In this document: piece by piece, positions 7,862 to 16,170 of the stretch
How the letters are laid out: every line of letters begins with the position of its first letter
Numbering within the stretch: the stretch's first letter is position 1
Assembly (NCBI GenBank): GCA_047974405.1
Contig: JBKECI010000038.1
Coordinates: 1 to 34,317, forward strand
DNA length: 34,317 nucleotides
Direction: 5' to 3'
Source of the DNA: UPXZ01 sp047974405
GTDB lineage: Bacteria > Bacteroidota > Bacteroidia > Bacteroidales > Paludibacteraceae
The notes under the pieces: model-generated
What the model was told of the DNA's origin: nothing
Database searches by the model: none
What the model saw: only the letters and a program-made list of their open reading frames with translations
Position numbers and translations under genes: made by a program

Positions 7862-8929
7862 ATGGATAATAAAAACGAAATATTACGCAAAACAATAAGC
7901 AATTGGTATGAAACCAATCGGCGCGCGCTACCTTGGAGAGCAACTGCCGACCCTTATAAAATTTGGATTTCGGAAATAATTCTGCAACAAACCCGTGTCA
8001 ATCAAGGTTTGAATTATTACCTCCGTTTTGTGGAAAATTTCCCGAATGTACATTTACTTGCAGATGCCACTGAAGACGAGGTGCTAAAGTATTGGCAGGG
8101 ATTGGGATATTACTCGCGGGGACGAAACCTGCACAAAGCTGCCAAGCAAATAGTAAACGAATTTGACGGAATATTTCCCAAAGATTATAACGATATTTTA
8201 AGCCTGCCAGGGGTCGGACACTACACAGCCTCTGCTATATGTAGCTTTGCTTACAATCAAAGTTATGCTGTGTTGGACGGGAATGTTTTCAGGGTGTTGG
8301 CACGGCTTTTTGCCGTTTCTCTACCAATAGACACCCACGCAGGACAAAAATACTTTGCACGCTTGTCGCAGGAGTTGCTCGACGTCTCCGACTCGTCCAC
8401 GCACAACCAAGCAATGATGGAATTTGGAGCATTGCAGTGTACGCCGCAAAATCCGAAATGTGAAATGTGCCGACTACAAACGATTTGTGACGCTTATAAA
8501 CTGAATATCGTATCAATATTGCCGGTAAAGCAAGGAAAGACTACTGTTTCAGATAGATATTTCAATTATTTTTTTATTGAAAATGGCAAATTTACATATT
8601 TGCAAAAACGGACAAAAAAAGATATTTGGCAAAATCTGTATGAAATGCCGCTGATTGAAACCGATGGAGATTTGGAACTACAGGAGTTGATGCAAACAGA
8701 AGATTTCAGCCGGTTATTTTCAGATATCCGACATGTTGACATTTCCGAAGTTACATTTGAAATAAAGCATGTTTTGAGCCACAGAAGAATTTTTACAAAA
8801 TTCTATTCGGTAAAAATATCCGAAGAAAATCAACCGGTGCAAGCGTTGGAAAAGCTGAAACTGTCGGAAATAGAAAAATATGCCGTATCGAGATTGACAG
8901 AGATTTTTTTTGAAAAAAGACAGGCTTGA
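7862..8929 (+). CDS. mutY: A/G-specific adenine DNA glycosylase
   Basis: 355 residues from ATG 7862. A longer frame opens at TTG 7832, but that codon overlaps the predicted promoter and adds nothing conserved. MutY removes adenine mispaired with 8-oxoguanine. Visible features are the catalytic Glu38 in SEIILQQTRV; the helix-hairpin-helix LPGVGHYTASAI (115-126); catalytic Asp139 in LDGNV; and the [4Fe-4S] cluster cysteines C193, C200, C203 and C209 (C-x6-C-x2-C-x5-C). From about 225 a NUDIX-like C-terminal domain recognises 8-oxoG. It stands alone, convergent with an outer-membrane protein gene, with a shared hairpin between them. Confidence 0.95.
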   Translation: MDNKNEILRKTISNWYETNRRALPWRATADPYKIWISEIILQQTRVNQGLNYYLRFVENFPNVHLLADATEDEVLKYWQGLGYYSRGRNLHKAAKQIVNEFDGIFPKDYNDILSLPGVGHYTASAICSFAYNQSYAVLDGNVFRVLARLFAVSLPIDTHAGQKYFARLSQELLDVSDSSTHNQAMMEFGALQCTPQNPKCEMCRLQTICDAYKLNIVSILPVKQGKTTVSDRYFNYFFIENGKFTYLQKRTKKDIWQNLYEMPLIETDGDLELQELMQTEDFSRLFSDIRHVDISEVTFEIKHVLSHRRIFTKFYSVKISEENQPVQALEKLKLSEIEKYAVSRLTEIFFEKRQA

Positions 8930-8952
8930 ATCATCAGAGAAAGCAGACAAAC

Positions 8953-8995
8953 AAAAAAATGAGCATCGTCCGTTGCGGACAACACCCATTTTTCT
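8953..8995 (-). terminator. Hairpin terminator, best on the minus strand
   Basis: Arms at 8960-8972 and 8976-8988 with a 3-base loop, flanked by A and T runs. As minus-strand RNA all 13 positions pair, four through G-U wobble; as plus-strand RNA those positions are A/C mismatches. It therefore mainly serves the outer-membrane protein gene (9013-9546), while lying between it and the convergent mutY. Confidence 0.75.
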
Positions 8996-9012
8996 TTATT
9001 CTCTTGGAGGGA

Positions 9013-9546
9013 TTAGAACGAATAATACAGTCCAAAACTCATATTGTTACCATCTAAAGTAACTCCAAAAACACTAACATCATCTAATTTTTGGTAGCCC
9101 AAAAAACCAAATTTGCCAACCAAACTAAGATGCTTGTTGAGGTTTACACTTACTCCAGGATTGAAACCCACCTGAAGATAGGTATAGTTTGAGCTATATA
9201 CGTTCAAATTTCCGTAACCCAAACCACCATCAATAAACACATTTACCAATTCGCTTTTAAATGCCGTGTAGCGTGCATAGGGAGAAAAAGTAAACTTGGT
9301 GGCATCGGAATCATTAACGCTCTTGCCCAATAGTGAAATAGCACCTTTTTGGTAGCTCAAAACTGCTCCTATCGCCCAATTGCTATTGATAGAATAGCCC
9401 GCTTCTGGTAAAATTTGGAGAGTAGTTGTTGCATCGCCTCCGCTTACCTGAGTACTGGAAAAGCCAACCGTGCCACCTACGTAACCCTGTGCACTAACAT
9501 TCAAAATAGTCGTTAAAATGACTAACGAAACAAGAATTCTTTTCAT
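9013..9546 (-). CDS. Outer-membrane beta-barrel protein
   Basis: 177 residues. Signal peptide about 1-19 (MKRILVSLVILTTILNVSAQ region). The mature part is made of alternating amphipathic strands rich in Gly, Tyr, Ser and Asn, and it ends in Phe (MSFGLYYSF), the usual last residue of a beta-barrel signal. It resembles the small OmpW/OMP_b-brl type barrels common in Bacteroidetes. No specific substrate or function can be read from it. It is transcribed alone from a good promoter match just upstream and ends at a hairpin terminator. Confidence 0.8.
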   Translation of the reverse strand: MKRILVSLVILTTILNVSAQGYVGGTVGFSSTQVSGGDATTTLQILPEAGYSINSNWAIGAVLSYQKGAISLLGKSVNDSDATKFTFSPYARYTAFKSELVNVFIDGGLGYGNLNVYSSNYTYLQVGFNPGVSVNLNKHLSLVGKFGFLGYQKLDDVSVFGVTLDGNNMSFGLYYSF

Positions 9547-9576
9547 TTTTTATTAATTTAGTTTAAAATTCGGCTG

Positions 9577-9606
9577 CAAAAGTACACAAAAAAAAACATC
9601 TACCAA
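9577..9606 (-). promoter_or_regulatory. Putative promoter of the 9013-9546 outer-membrane protein gene
   Basis: On the minus strand: TTG (9606-9604), 19 bases, TACTTTTG (9584-9577). This matches the Bacteroidetes consensus. The leader to the ATG is about 25 bases. Confidence 0.65.
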
Positions 9607-9846
9607 CGATGTTGCTCAGTAAAATCTAAAAATTTAAAAATAATATAATAAAAATTAAACAATTTTATTGCGAATAGTACATATAATGAATTGTTTATGT
9701 TAAAATATTTTTTTCATTTTTTTCTCTCAATAGTACTTTCATAAGATTGTCAAACAGCTCTATGCAACTCTATGCAAACTTTAATCGATTCAAATCTTAC
9801 GTTGATGGAGATTGTCAAAGATTTTTCTTTTCAGAAACGTATACAC
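9607..9846. other. AT-rich non-coding stretch between divergent promoters
   Basis: No credible gene or RNA seen. It holds a tandem 10-base repeat CTCTATGCAA x2 (9758-9777) and two copies of GATTGTCAAA (9745-9754 and 9810-9819) upstream of lptB. These could be regulator sites, but nothing else supports that. Confidence 0.5.
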
Positions 9847-9877
9847 TTTAGGAATAGATTCAAATTTTGTACTTTTG
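9847..9877 (+). promoter_or_regulatory. Putative promoter of lptB
   Basis: TTTA (9847-9850), 19 bases, TACTTTTG (9870-9877). The implied start is about 18 bases before ATG 9902, which decides the lptB start over the upstream ATG at 9812. Confidence 0.65.
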
Positions 9878-9901
9878 CAATCAGTAAAACAAAAGAGAGC
9901 A

Positions 9902-10663
9902 ATGGAAGAAAACTCAAAAATCCTTCGTACAGAACATCTTTTTAAAAAGTACGGTAAACGTACCGTGGTAAACGATGTCTCCATTCATGTAGAGCAAGGC
10001 GAAATCGTAGGCTTGCTAGGACCAAACGGAGCCGGAAAAACTACCACCTTTTATATGACTACCGGATTAGTAACGCCAAATTCAGGCAAAATATTTCTTG
10101 ACAATCACCAAATTACCGATTATCCCGTGTATCGTCGTGCCCAATTGGGTATCGGCTATTTAGCCCAAGAGGCATCGGTATTTCGAAAAATGACGGTGGA
10201 AGACAATATAAGATCAATATTAGAAATGACCAAATTCTCCAAAGAATATCAAAAAGAAAAAATGGAAACATTAATCTCGGAATTCAATTTGGGGCACGTA
10301 CGCAAAAATATTGGCGATCGCCTCTCGGGAGGCGAACGTCGCCGTACGGAGATAGCCCGCTGTCTGGCAATAGAACCGCGATTTATTATGCTCGACGAGC
10401 CATTTGCAGGAGTCGACCCCATTGCCGTGCAAGATATTCAGGATATTGTATGGAAACTCAAAGACAAAAATATTGGCATCCTTATTACAGACCATAATGT
10501 GGACGAAACGCTGAGCATCACCGATCGTGCTTATATGCTTTTCGAAGGAAAAATAATGTTTCAGGGTACCTCGGAGGAACTTGCCGCCAATCCCGTTGTG
10601 CGTGAAAAATATCTTGGGCGCGACTTTGAACTGAAAAGAAAAACAAGAATAGAAAATCCTTGA
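9902..10663 (+). CDS. lptB: LPS export ABC transporter ATP-binding protein
   Basis: 253 residues from ATG 9902. An in-frame ATG at 9812 lies upstream of the promoter and its extra residues are not family-like. LptB is the cytoplasmic ATPase of LptB2FG, which extracts LPS from the inner membrane and drives it to the cell surface. Visible motifs are Walker A GPNGAGKTT, the Q-loop at LAQEASVFRKMTVEDNI (a region very typical of LptB), ABC signature LSGGERRR, Walker B FIMLDEPFAGVDP and H-loop ITDHNV. LptF/G/C/A are not nearby, which is common in this phylum. The gene appears monocistronic. Confidence 0.93.
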   Translation: MEENSKILRTEHLFKKYGKRTVVNDVSIHVEQGEIVGLLGPNGAGKTTTFYMTTGLVTPNSGKIFLDNHQITDYPVYRRAQLGIGYLAQEASVFRKMTVEDNIRSILEMTKFSKEYQKEKMETLISEFNLGHVRKNIGDRLSGGERRRTEIARCLAIEPRFIMLDEPFAGVDPIAVQDIQDIVWKLKDKNIGILITDHNVDETLSITDRAYMLFEGKIMFQGTSEELAANPVVREKYLGRDFELKRKTRIENP

Positions 10664-11112
10664 GTTGTCCGAATTGAATAAGCGTAAGTTTGAATCCCCG
10701 AAAGTAATGTACTCGGCAAAACTTTCAAAAAATATATGTTCGAGAACTTTTTGATTTTTTTTTACAAAACAAATTTCAATAGTTTCTTTTTTTGAATACA
10801 TTCGGGCTAAATGGTGAACTTTCGGCCAAATGTAAATATTTGAAACTCCTCTCTCGTAAGCCGGTACCAATATCTCGGATGATAATTGCCTGTAAACTAT
10901 GGATATATGAAAGTACTGTCAAAATCTGTTTAAAAAAAATCAATCAGATTATTATTGCCGTAAGAAAATTTGTGCTTTTTTGCTGTAATGTAATTGTAAT
11001 AGGTGGATAGTTATAAATTGTTAAAGTTCAAAAAAAATACCAACAGTAATAAAATTATTTTATTGATAATCAGATGATTGTCTGAATTGATGGCTTTTGT
11101 TGCATAATAAAA
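10664..11112. other. Intergenic stretch without recognisable gene
   Basis: About 450 AT-rich bases between lptB and dsbD. Both strands were read for tRNA, small RNA and short ORFs. Only unconvincing frames and weak hairpins are present; the dsbD promoter follows at 11113. Confidence 0.5.
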
Positions 11113-11144
11113 TTTGTTATATTAGATTACCATCACTAATTTTG
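11113..11144 (+). promoter_or_regulatory. Putative promoter of dsbD
   Basis: TTTG (11113-11116), 20 bases, TAATTTTG (11137-11144). The leader to ATG 11198 is about 47 bases. Confidence 0.55.
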
Positions 11145-11197
11145 AATTTCTATTTTTTTGATATAAATGTGCAAATGACTTATTTTATTGTATAAAT

Positions 11198-12550
11198 ATG
11201 AAATATAAACTTCTATCGCTCTTTCTCTTGTTCGTCTTTTGGGGAGTTTACGCCCAAATCCAAGACCCTGTAAAATGGACTTTCGAGAAAAAAAATACGG
11301 GCGCTACTACCGCAGATATTATTATCAAGGTTAAAATTGATAAAGGATGGCATTTATACGGATTGGATTTGCCTAAAGATGGTCCCATACCTACTTCTAT
11401 TACTCTTGAAACCATTGAAAATGCAAAAAAAGAAGGAAATATTCAGGCTAAGTCGAAACTGATACACTCTTATGATCCCAATTTCGATATGGATTTAAAT
11501 TGGTATATAGACGAAGCCGTTTTCGTTCAAAAAATATCATTTACCGATACCAATGCGGCATACATCGAAGGGAGCGTAAGATATATGCTTTGCAATGACC
11601 AAACATGCTTAGCACCGACTACTCAAGATTTTAGCATAGGTAAAAAAGGGGGAAAATTTTCGGAAAAAACAACTTCGAAGGCAACCGAAAAATCTTCTCC
11701 GAAAGAGAATAAAGACAAGATAAAAACTCTTACGGATACCGCCTCTGCTTTGTCCGCTAATATCACAGAATCTGCCGATACCACCTTGTTACATCTCCCA
11801 ACGAATATTGTTTCGGCAGCAGCAGATTTGTGGACACCGGTGATAGAAGAATTAAAATCTTTTGGAAACGAAAGCACAAAGCAAAATTCGCTATGGTGGA
11901 TATTCCTGACAGGGTTTTTAGGTGGATTGCTGGCTTTGGTAATGCCCTGTATTTGGCCCATAATACCGATGACTATCAGCTTTTTTCTGAAAAGATCGCA
12001 AGATAGGATGCGGGGACGGAGAGATGCTATGTTGTATGGATTCTCTATCGTATTTATTTACGTGTTGTTGGGGATGTTGATTACCGTCATTTTTGGAGCA
12101 AGCGCCTTGAATAGCCTCTCTACCAATGCAGTATTTAATCTTCTAATTTTTGCATTACTTGTCGTATTCGCTATCTCTTTCTTTGGAGCTTTTGAAATAG
12201 GGCTTCCTGCATCGTGGGCAACAAAAATGGATGCAAAATCAGAATCGACCACAGGGATGTTGAGTATCTTGTTTATGGCTTTTACACTGGTAATCGTTTC
12301 ATTCTCTTGTACAGGACCCATTATTGGTCTGGTGCTAGTCGATGTGTTTACCAAAGGTTCTGTAGCCGGTCCGGCGATAGCAATGTTTGGTTTCTCCCTC
12401 GCATTAGCCATCCCCTTCGCATTTTTTGCATTTTTTCCTACGTTGCTCAAGTCACTACCCAAATCGGGAGGATGGCTAAATCGAGTGAAAGTAGTACTCG
12501 CTTTCCTAGAATTGGCTTTTGCTCTGAAATTTTTATCAGTGGCAGACTAG
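11198..12550 (+). CDS. dsbD: Thiol:disulfide interchange protein DsbD, N-terminal and membrane part, ended by an in-frame TAG
   Basis: 450 residues to TAG at 12548-12550. DsbD carries electrons from cytoplasmic thioredoxin across the inner membrane to periplasmic disulfide reductants. Seen here: signal peptide (1-20); the periplasmic alpha domain with C132 and C137 (CNDQTC); a Lys/Ser/Thr-rich linker (about 148-180); then the membrane domain from about 232, with redox cysteines C251 in MPCIWPIIPMT and C371 in SFSCTGPI. Reading stops within the membrane domain at FLSVAD-TAG. The same frame then continues without shift into the missing last helices and thioredoxin domain (to 13231). The stop therefore replaces one codon of an otherwise intact gene, most simply a Leu TTG changed to TAG. 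Without readthrough the product lacks its thioredoxin domain. Confidence 0.9.
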   Translation: MKYKLLSLFLLFVFWGVYAQIQDPVKWTFEKKNTGATTADIIIKVKIDKGWHLYGLDLPKDGPIPTSITLETIENAKKEGNIQAKSKLIHSYDPNFDMDLNWYIDEAVFVQKISFTDTNAAYIEGSVRYMLCNDQTCLAPTTQDFSIGKKGGKFSEKTTSKATEKSSPKENKDKIKTLTDTASALSANITESADTTLLHLPTNIVSAAADLWTPVIEELKSFGNESTKQNSLWWIFLTGFLGGLLALVMPCIWPIIPMTISFFLKRSQDRMRGRRDAMLYGFSIVFIYVLLGMLITVIFGASALNSLSTNAVFNLLIFALLVVFAISFFGAFEIGLPASWATKMDAKSESTTGMLSILFMAFTLVIVSFSCTGPIIGLVLVDVFTKGSVAGPAIAMFGFSLALAIPFAFFAFFPTLLKSLPKSGGWLNRVKVVLAFLELAFALKFLSVAD

Positions 12551-13231
12551 GCTTATGGTTGGAGAATATTGGATAGAGAAACATTTCTTGCATTGTGGAT
12601 TGTGATATTTATTTTGCTCGGAATCTATTTGTTAGGAAAAATACGGTTCTCGCATGACAGTGAATCTAAGCACACTTCGGTGCCGGGACTGTTTTTGTCA
12701 ATCATTTCATTCTCTTTTGCCATTTACATGTTGCCGGGGCTTTGGGGTGCACCCCTCAAGGTTGTAAGCGCATTTGCCCCCCCTTCTCGCACACAAGATT
12801 TCAATTTGTACACAAATGATGTACACCCCCAATTTACCGATTACGATTTGGGAATGGCTTATGCCATATCAGTCAACAAACCTGCTCTGATAGACTTTAC
12901 CGGACACGGCTGCGTCAATTGCCGCAAAATGGAAGTTGCCGTGTGGACTGATGATAATGTGAAAAATATACTGAATAATGATTTTGTTCTTATTTCGCTG
13001 TACGTAGATGAGAAAACACCCCTGCAACACCCCTATGAAGTAGCAGAAAACGGACGTACAACAAAAATCAAGACCATAGGCGACAAATGGAGTTATTTGC
13101 AGCGTTCCAAGTTCGGATCAAATGCCCAGCCATTCTATGTCATGATCGATGGCAACGGCAAACCGCTGAGTAAATCATACGCTTTTGACGAAGATCCCAA
13201 AAAATTTGTAAAATGGCTTGAAAATAGATAA
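12551..13231 (+). pseudogene. dsbD: DsbD C-terminal part (last membrane helices and thioredoxin domain), downstream of the in-frame TAG
   Basis: In the same frame as the preceding DsbD segment. The residues right after the stop (AYGWRILDRETFLALW) continue the DsbD membrane domain. Further hydrophobic helices follow (IVIFILLGIYLLG; then LFLSIISFSFAIYMLPG). Next comes a periplasmic thioredoxin-like gamma domain with the redox pair in GHGCVNCRKMEV, matching the DsbD CVxCK-type motif, and a cis-proline region (NAQPFYV). No good start codon is near: a TTG at 12569 would be needed, and the first in-frame ATGs come later. Independent translation is thus doubtful. With the N-terminal part it gives a 677-codon frame, the usual length for this family in Bacteroidetes. 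Confidence 0.85.
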
Positions 13232-13249
13232 ATATTACCGATTAACTAT

Positions 13250-13313
13250 ATAAATCTGCCAAAATGACGTTGATATTCAGAGAAATGTTAAATAATCATT
13301 TTGGCAGATTTAT
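13250..13313. promoter_or_regulatory. Perfect 18-bp inverted repeat upstream of grpE
   Basis: Arms ATAAATCTGCCAAAATGA (13250-13267) and its exact reverse complement (13296-13313), separated by 28 bases. It sits 19 bases after the dsbD frame and 67 bases before grpE. No T run follows, so a simple terminator is less likely than an operator or a structured leader. It differs from CIRCE (TTAGCACTC-N9-GAGTGCTAA). Confidence 0.6.
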
Positions 13314-13380
13314 TGTTGTTGATTTGCACTATGATAAATAAAAAATAAAAAATAAGAAAATCAAAATAGATATCGAATAT

Positions 13381-13938
13381 ATGAAAAATGAAAAAAATCA
13401 CCAACAAGACGAAATAGAAGAAAACTCTCCAAACGAAGAAATATTAGAAGAGGTAGGGCAACAAGAGACTGTTATTGACGAAACAGATCAAAATATTGAG
13501 CAACTTCAAGAAAAGTGTGTCGATTTGGCAGATAAAAATCTTCGCCTGATGGCAGAGTTTGACAACTACCGCAAGCGAACCTTGAAAGAAAAAGCCGATC
13601 TTATAAGTATGGCAAACGAAAAAATATTGATTGATATTTTGCCGTTGGTGGACGACTTTGAACGCGCTACAAAAGCGATGGAAGGCACCGAAGACGTAAA
13701 TGCCGTAAAAGAGGGAGTGAGTTTGATTTACAATAAATTTATCTCGTTTTTGCAAGCAAACGGCGTAAAGGAAATAATTACCGAAGATAAGCCATTTGAC
13801 GTTGATATGCATGAAGCTGTAACAACTTTTCCGGCACCTACCGAAGAACAAAAAGGAAAGATAGTGGATACATTGTCAAAAGGATACACACTCAACAATA
13901 AAGTAATCCGTTTTCCCAAAGTAGTAATAGGAGAATAG
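13381..13938 (+). CDS. grpE: Nucleotide exchange factor GrpE
   Basis: 185 residues. GrpE speeds ADP release from DnaK in the heat-shock chaperone cycle. It has an acidic N-terminal region (1-45, many Glu/Gln/Asn), a long coiled-coil helix (about 35-95, including LRLMAEFDNYRKRTLKEK), and the C-terminal beta domain. That domain has the family signature at about 135-180 (DVDMHEAVTTFPAP, then GYTLNNKVIRFPKVVIGE). It ends in TAG. dnaJ follows 91 bases later; dnaK is not in the window. An 18-bp inverted repeat upstream may control the pair. Confidence 0.94.
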   Translation: MKNEKNHQQDEIEENSPNEEILEEVGQQETVIDETDQNIEQLQEKCVDLADKNLRLMAEFDNYRKRTLKEKADLISMANEKILIDILPLVDDFERATKAMEGTEDVNAVKEGVSLIYNKFISFLQANGVKEIITEDKPFDVDMHEAVTTFPAPTEEQKGKIVDTLSKGYTLNNKVIRFPKVVIGE

Positions 13939-14029
13939 CCGATAGTGTAAACCTGACAGTTTGAAGATAACGGAGCCAAAAAAAACGGCAAATCCGATTC
14001 GGTATTGTACGATAAAATTTTAATAAAAT

Positions 14030-15181
14030 ATGGCAAAGAGAGATTACTACGAAATATTAGAAGTGCCAAAAACGGCAACCATTGAAGTGATAAAAAAGGC
14101 ATATCGCCAAAAAGCAATTCAATATCACCCCGATAAAAATCCCGGTGATAAAGCTGCGGAAGAAAAATTCAAAGAAGCCGCAGAAGCTTACGAGGTACTG
14201 AGTGACGCACAAAAACGGCAGCGCTATGACCAGTTTGGACACGCCGGGGTAGGCGGAGCATCCGGTGGTGGAGGATTTGGCGGTGGAATGTCTATGGATG
14301 ATATATTTTCTACATTCGGCGATATTTTTGGAGGACATTTCGGCGGTTTTGGCGGTTTCGGCGGCAGTCAGTCGAGAGGCGGACAGCGAGTGCGGAGAGG
14401 CTCAGATTTGAGAGTAAAGGTAAAATTAAACTTAGCAGAAATAGCCGCCGGAGTAGAAAAAAAAATTAAAGTAAAAAAAGCCGTTTCCTGTTCGCACTGT
14501 CATGGAACTGGTGCCGAAGGCAGTTCGGGCAGTGTTACTTGCGAAACCTGTCGTGGAACCGGTCGCATAACGCGTGTTCAGCAAACTATACTTGGACAAA
14601 TGCAGACAGCATCAGAATGTCCTACTTGCCACGGTGAAGGAACAATTATTAAAAACAAGTGTACTGCATGCCACGGCGAAGGCACAGTAAGGGAAGAAGA
14701 GGTAATTTCGATAAATATACCTGCCGGTGTAATGGAAGGAATGCAACTAACTATGAGCGGAAAAGGAAATGCAGCTTCAAGAGGAGGAATGAATGGAGAC
14801 TTGTTGATTTTAATCGAAGAAGAGCGACATTCTGAGTTGATAAGAGATGATAATGACCTTATTTACAATTTGTTAATTTCTGTTCCGGTAGCAATTCTGG
14901 GAGGAACGGTAGAGGTGCCTACCGTAGATGGTAAGGTAAAAGTAAATATCACCGCCGGTACTCAACCCGGCAAAGTATTACGATTGAGAGGCAAAGGACT
15001 ACCGAGCGTAAATAGATACGGGAGCGGTGATTTGTTGGTAAATGTGGGGGTGTATATTCCCGAAAGTTTGAATAAAGAAGAGAAACAGATGATGGAAAAA
15101 TTGGCAAACTCAAGCAATATTCAACCCAACCAAACAGCGGCAAAAAACTTTTTTTCACATTTTAGAAATATGTTTGAATAA
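14030..15181 (+). CDS. dnaJ: Chaperone protein DnaJ (Hsp40)
   Basis: 383 residues, typical type I DnaJ. The J domain (1-70) has HPD at 33-35, which stimulates the DnaK ATPase. The Gly/Phe-rich linker (73-118) is followed by the zinc-finger domain with four CxxCxGxG repeats: C154/C157, C171/C174, C197/C200 and C211/C214. The C-terminal substrate-binding domains follow (INIPAGVMEGMQLTMSGKGNA, LRGKGLPSVN). It presents unfolded proteins to DnaK. It follows grpE in the same direction, as often in Bacteroidetes where dnaK lies elsewhere. The 268 bases after it are AT-rich with no gene seen. Confidence 0.96.
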   Translation: MAKRDYYEILEVPKTATIEVIKKAYRQKAIQYHPDKNPGDKAAEEKFKEAAEAYEVLSDAQKRQRYDQFGHAGVGGASGGGGFGGGMSMDDIFSTFGDIFGGHFGGFGGFGGSQSRGGQRVRRGSDLRVKVKLNLAEIAAGVEKKIKVKKAVSCSHCHGTGAEGSSGSVTCETCRGTGRITRVQQTILGQMQTASECPTCHGEGTIIKNKCTACHGEGTVREEEVISINIPAGVMEGMQLTMSGKGNAASRGGMNGDLLILIEEERHSELIRDDNDLIYNLLISVPVAILGGTVEVPTVDGKVKVNITAGTQPGKVLRLRGKGLPSVNRYGSGDLLVNVGVYIPESLNKEEKQMMEKLANSSNIQPNQTAAKNFFSHFRNMFE

Positions 15182-15449
15182 AATGATGAGTTTTATTATT
15201 AATGAATTCTATTTTTTAAAAAATATTTAAATTAATTATTTTGTATAACTTATTGTAAAGCATCAAATTGTTTTATCGTTTATTTTGTGAGAGGGAGATG
15301 GCAAAGACAAAACGGCAATTTTTCCAATCAAAAAAAGAGACGATAAGTTGTGTCTTCGATAAATTAAGAGTTATTTTGCAAAAAGCATATACAATAAAGC
15401 GTTTATTAGTACGTTTTTTTTGATAAAAGGAAAATAATTTTTTTGATAA

Positions 15450-16133
15450 ATGAGATATATCCATAAAACCAGCACGGTTTCTCTGCTCTTTCTATTTTTA
15501 TTAATAACTCAAGGAACTAAGGCACAAAGCAACCTTCCATATGCGGATGACAGGAACATACATTTCGGTTTTTCGCTGGGGCTTAATTTTATGGATTTTG
15601 GAGTGATACCCCTTGACCCCGAAAATGATGTGAGCGTGTCGTCGCTTAGTCCCGGTTTTTCGGTAGGAGCCATCAGCGATTTACGTTTGAGCCGTTACTT
15701 CAACCTGCGTTTTACCCCCACTCTCAATTTAGGACAGCGTACATTGCACTATGCCGATAGTAGCAAAGTCGATGTTTTGTCCGTTCCACTGTATTTGCCG
15801 TTGTACCTGAAATACAGTTCGGAAAGAAAAGGCAATTACCGTCCCTATATAATAGCGGGAGGCGGGCTGTGGTGGGATTGGGGGAGAAACAAAGAAAAGC
15901 CCATTTTGCTGAAAACATTCGATACAATGCTTGAAATAGGCGTCGGATGCGATCTGTATTTCTCTTTCTTTAAACTGTCTCCAGAGTTGAAGTTCTCACT
16001 CGGAATGAATGATATGCTCATTCCGCTAAGCCAAAGAGATGCAGGAATGATAAGCGGGGAGGATAGGAAATATACCGAAAGTCTCTCAAAACTAACAACT
16101 AAAATGATAACACTTTCGTTTAATTTTGAATAG
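15450..16133 (+). CDS. porT: PorT-like outer-membrane protein of the type IX secretion system
   Basis: 227 residues. Signal peptide about 1-25 (ends TKAQ). After a short NLPYADDRNIHFGFSLGLNFMDF segment the protein is a series of beta strands of the OMP_b-brl_2 type, ending in Phe-Glu (LSFNFE). The opening 'N-L-P-x-x-D-x-x-x-IHFGFSLGLN-x-MDF' and 'LSPGFSVGAISDLRLSRYFNLRF' closely follow PorT of Porphyromonas gingivalis, which is required for T9SS export of proteins with C-terminal sorting domains. Such cargo is encoded at 1321-5341 in this window. Other small barrels share the fold, so the name rests on these motifs only. Confidence 0.75.
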   Translation: MRYIHKTSTVSLLFLFLLITQGTKAQSNLPYADDRNIHFGFSLGLNFMDFGVIPLDPENDVSVSSLSPGFSVGAISDLRLSRYFNLRFTPTLNLGQRTLHYADSSKVDVLSVPLYLPLYLKYSSERKGNYRPYIIAGGGLWWDWGRNKEKPILLKTFDTMLEIGVGCDLYFSFFKLSPELKFSLGMNDMLIPLSQRDAGMISGEDRKYTESLSKLTTKMITLSFNFE

Positions 16134-16170
16134 ATGATATTTTTATAGGATAGCGCGACCGTTTGTAAAT

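Noticed and set aside
9812..9901. N-terminal extension of LptB from ATG 9812
   Set aside because: A consensus promoter (9847-9877) lies inside it and the family-like protein starts at ATG 9902.
10271..10870. 199-codon minus-strand ORF overlapping lptB
   Set aside because: Most of it is antisense to LptB motifs, and the upstream part is non-coding in character.
10664..11197. tRNA or small RNA gene in the lptB-dsbD gap
   Set aside because: No cloverleaf, T-loop or CCA-like end was found on either strand, and the hairpins are short and weak.
12548..12550. Genome-wide TAG recoding as the explanation for the dsbD stop
   Set aside because: Several intact genes here end in TAG at the expected place, including grpE, porT, the 1010-residue GH5 protein and the GH92 fragment.
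13250..13313. Inverted repeat as CIRCE (HrcA operator)
   Set aside because: Arms and spacing do not match TTAGCACTC-N9-GAGTGCTAA.
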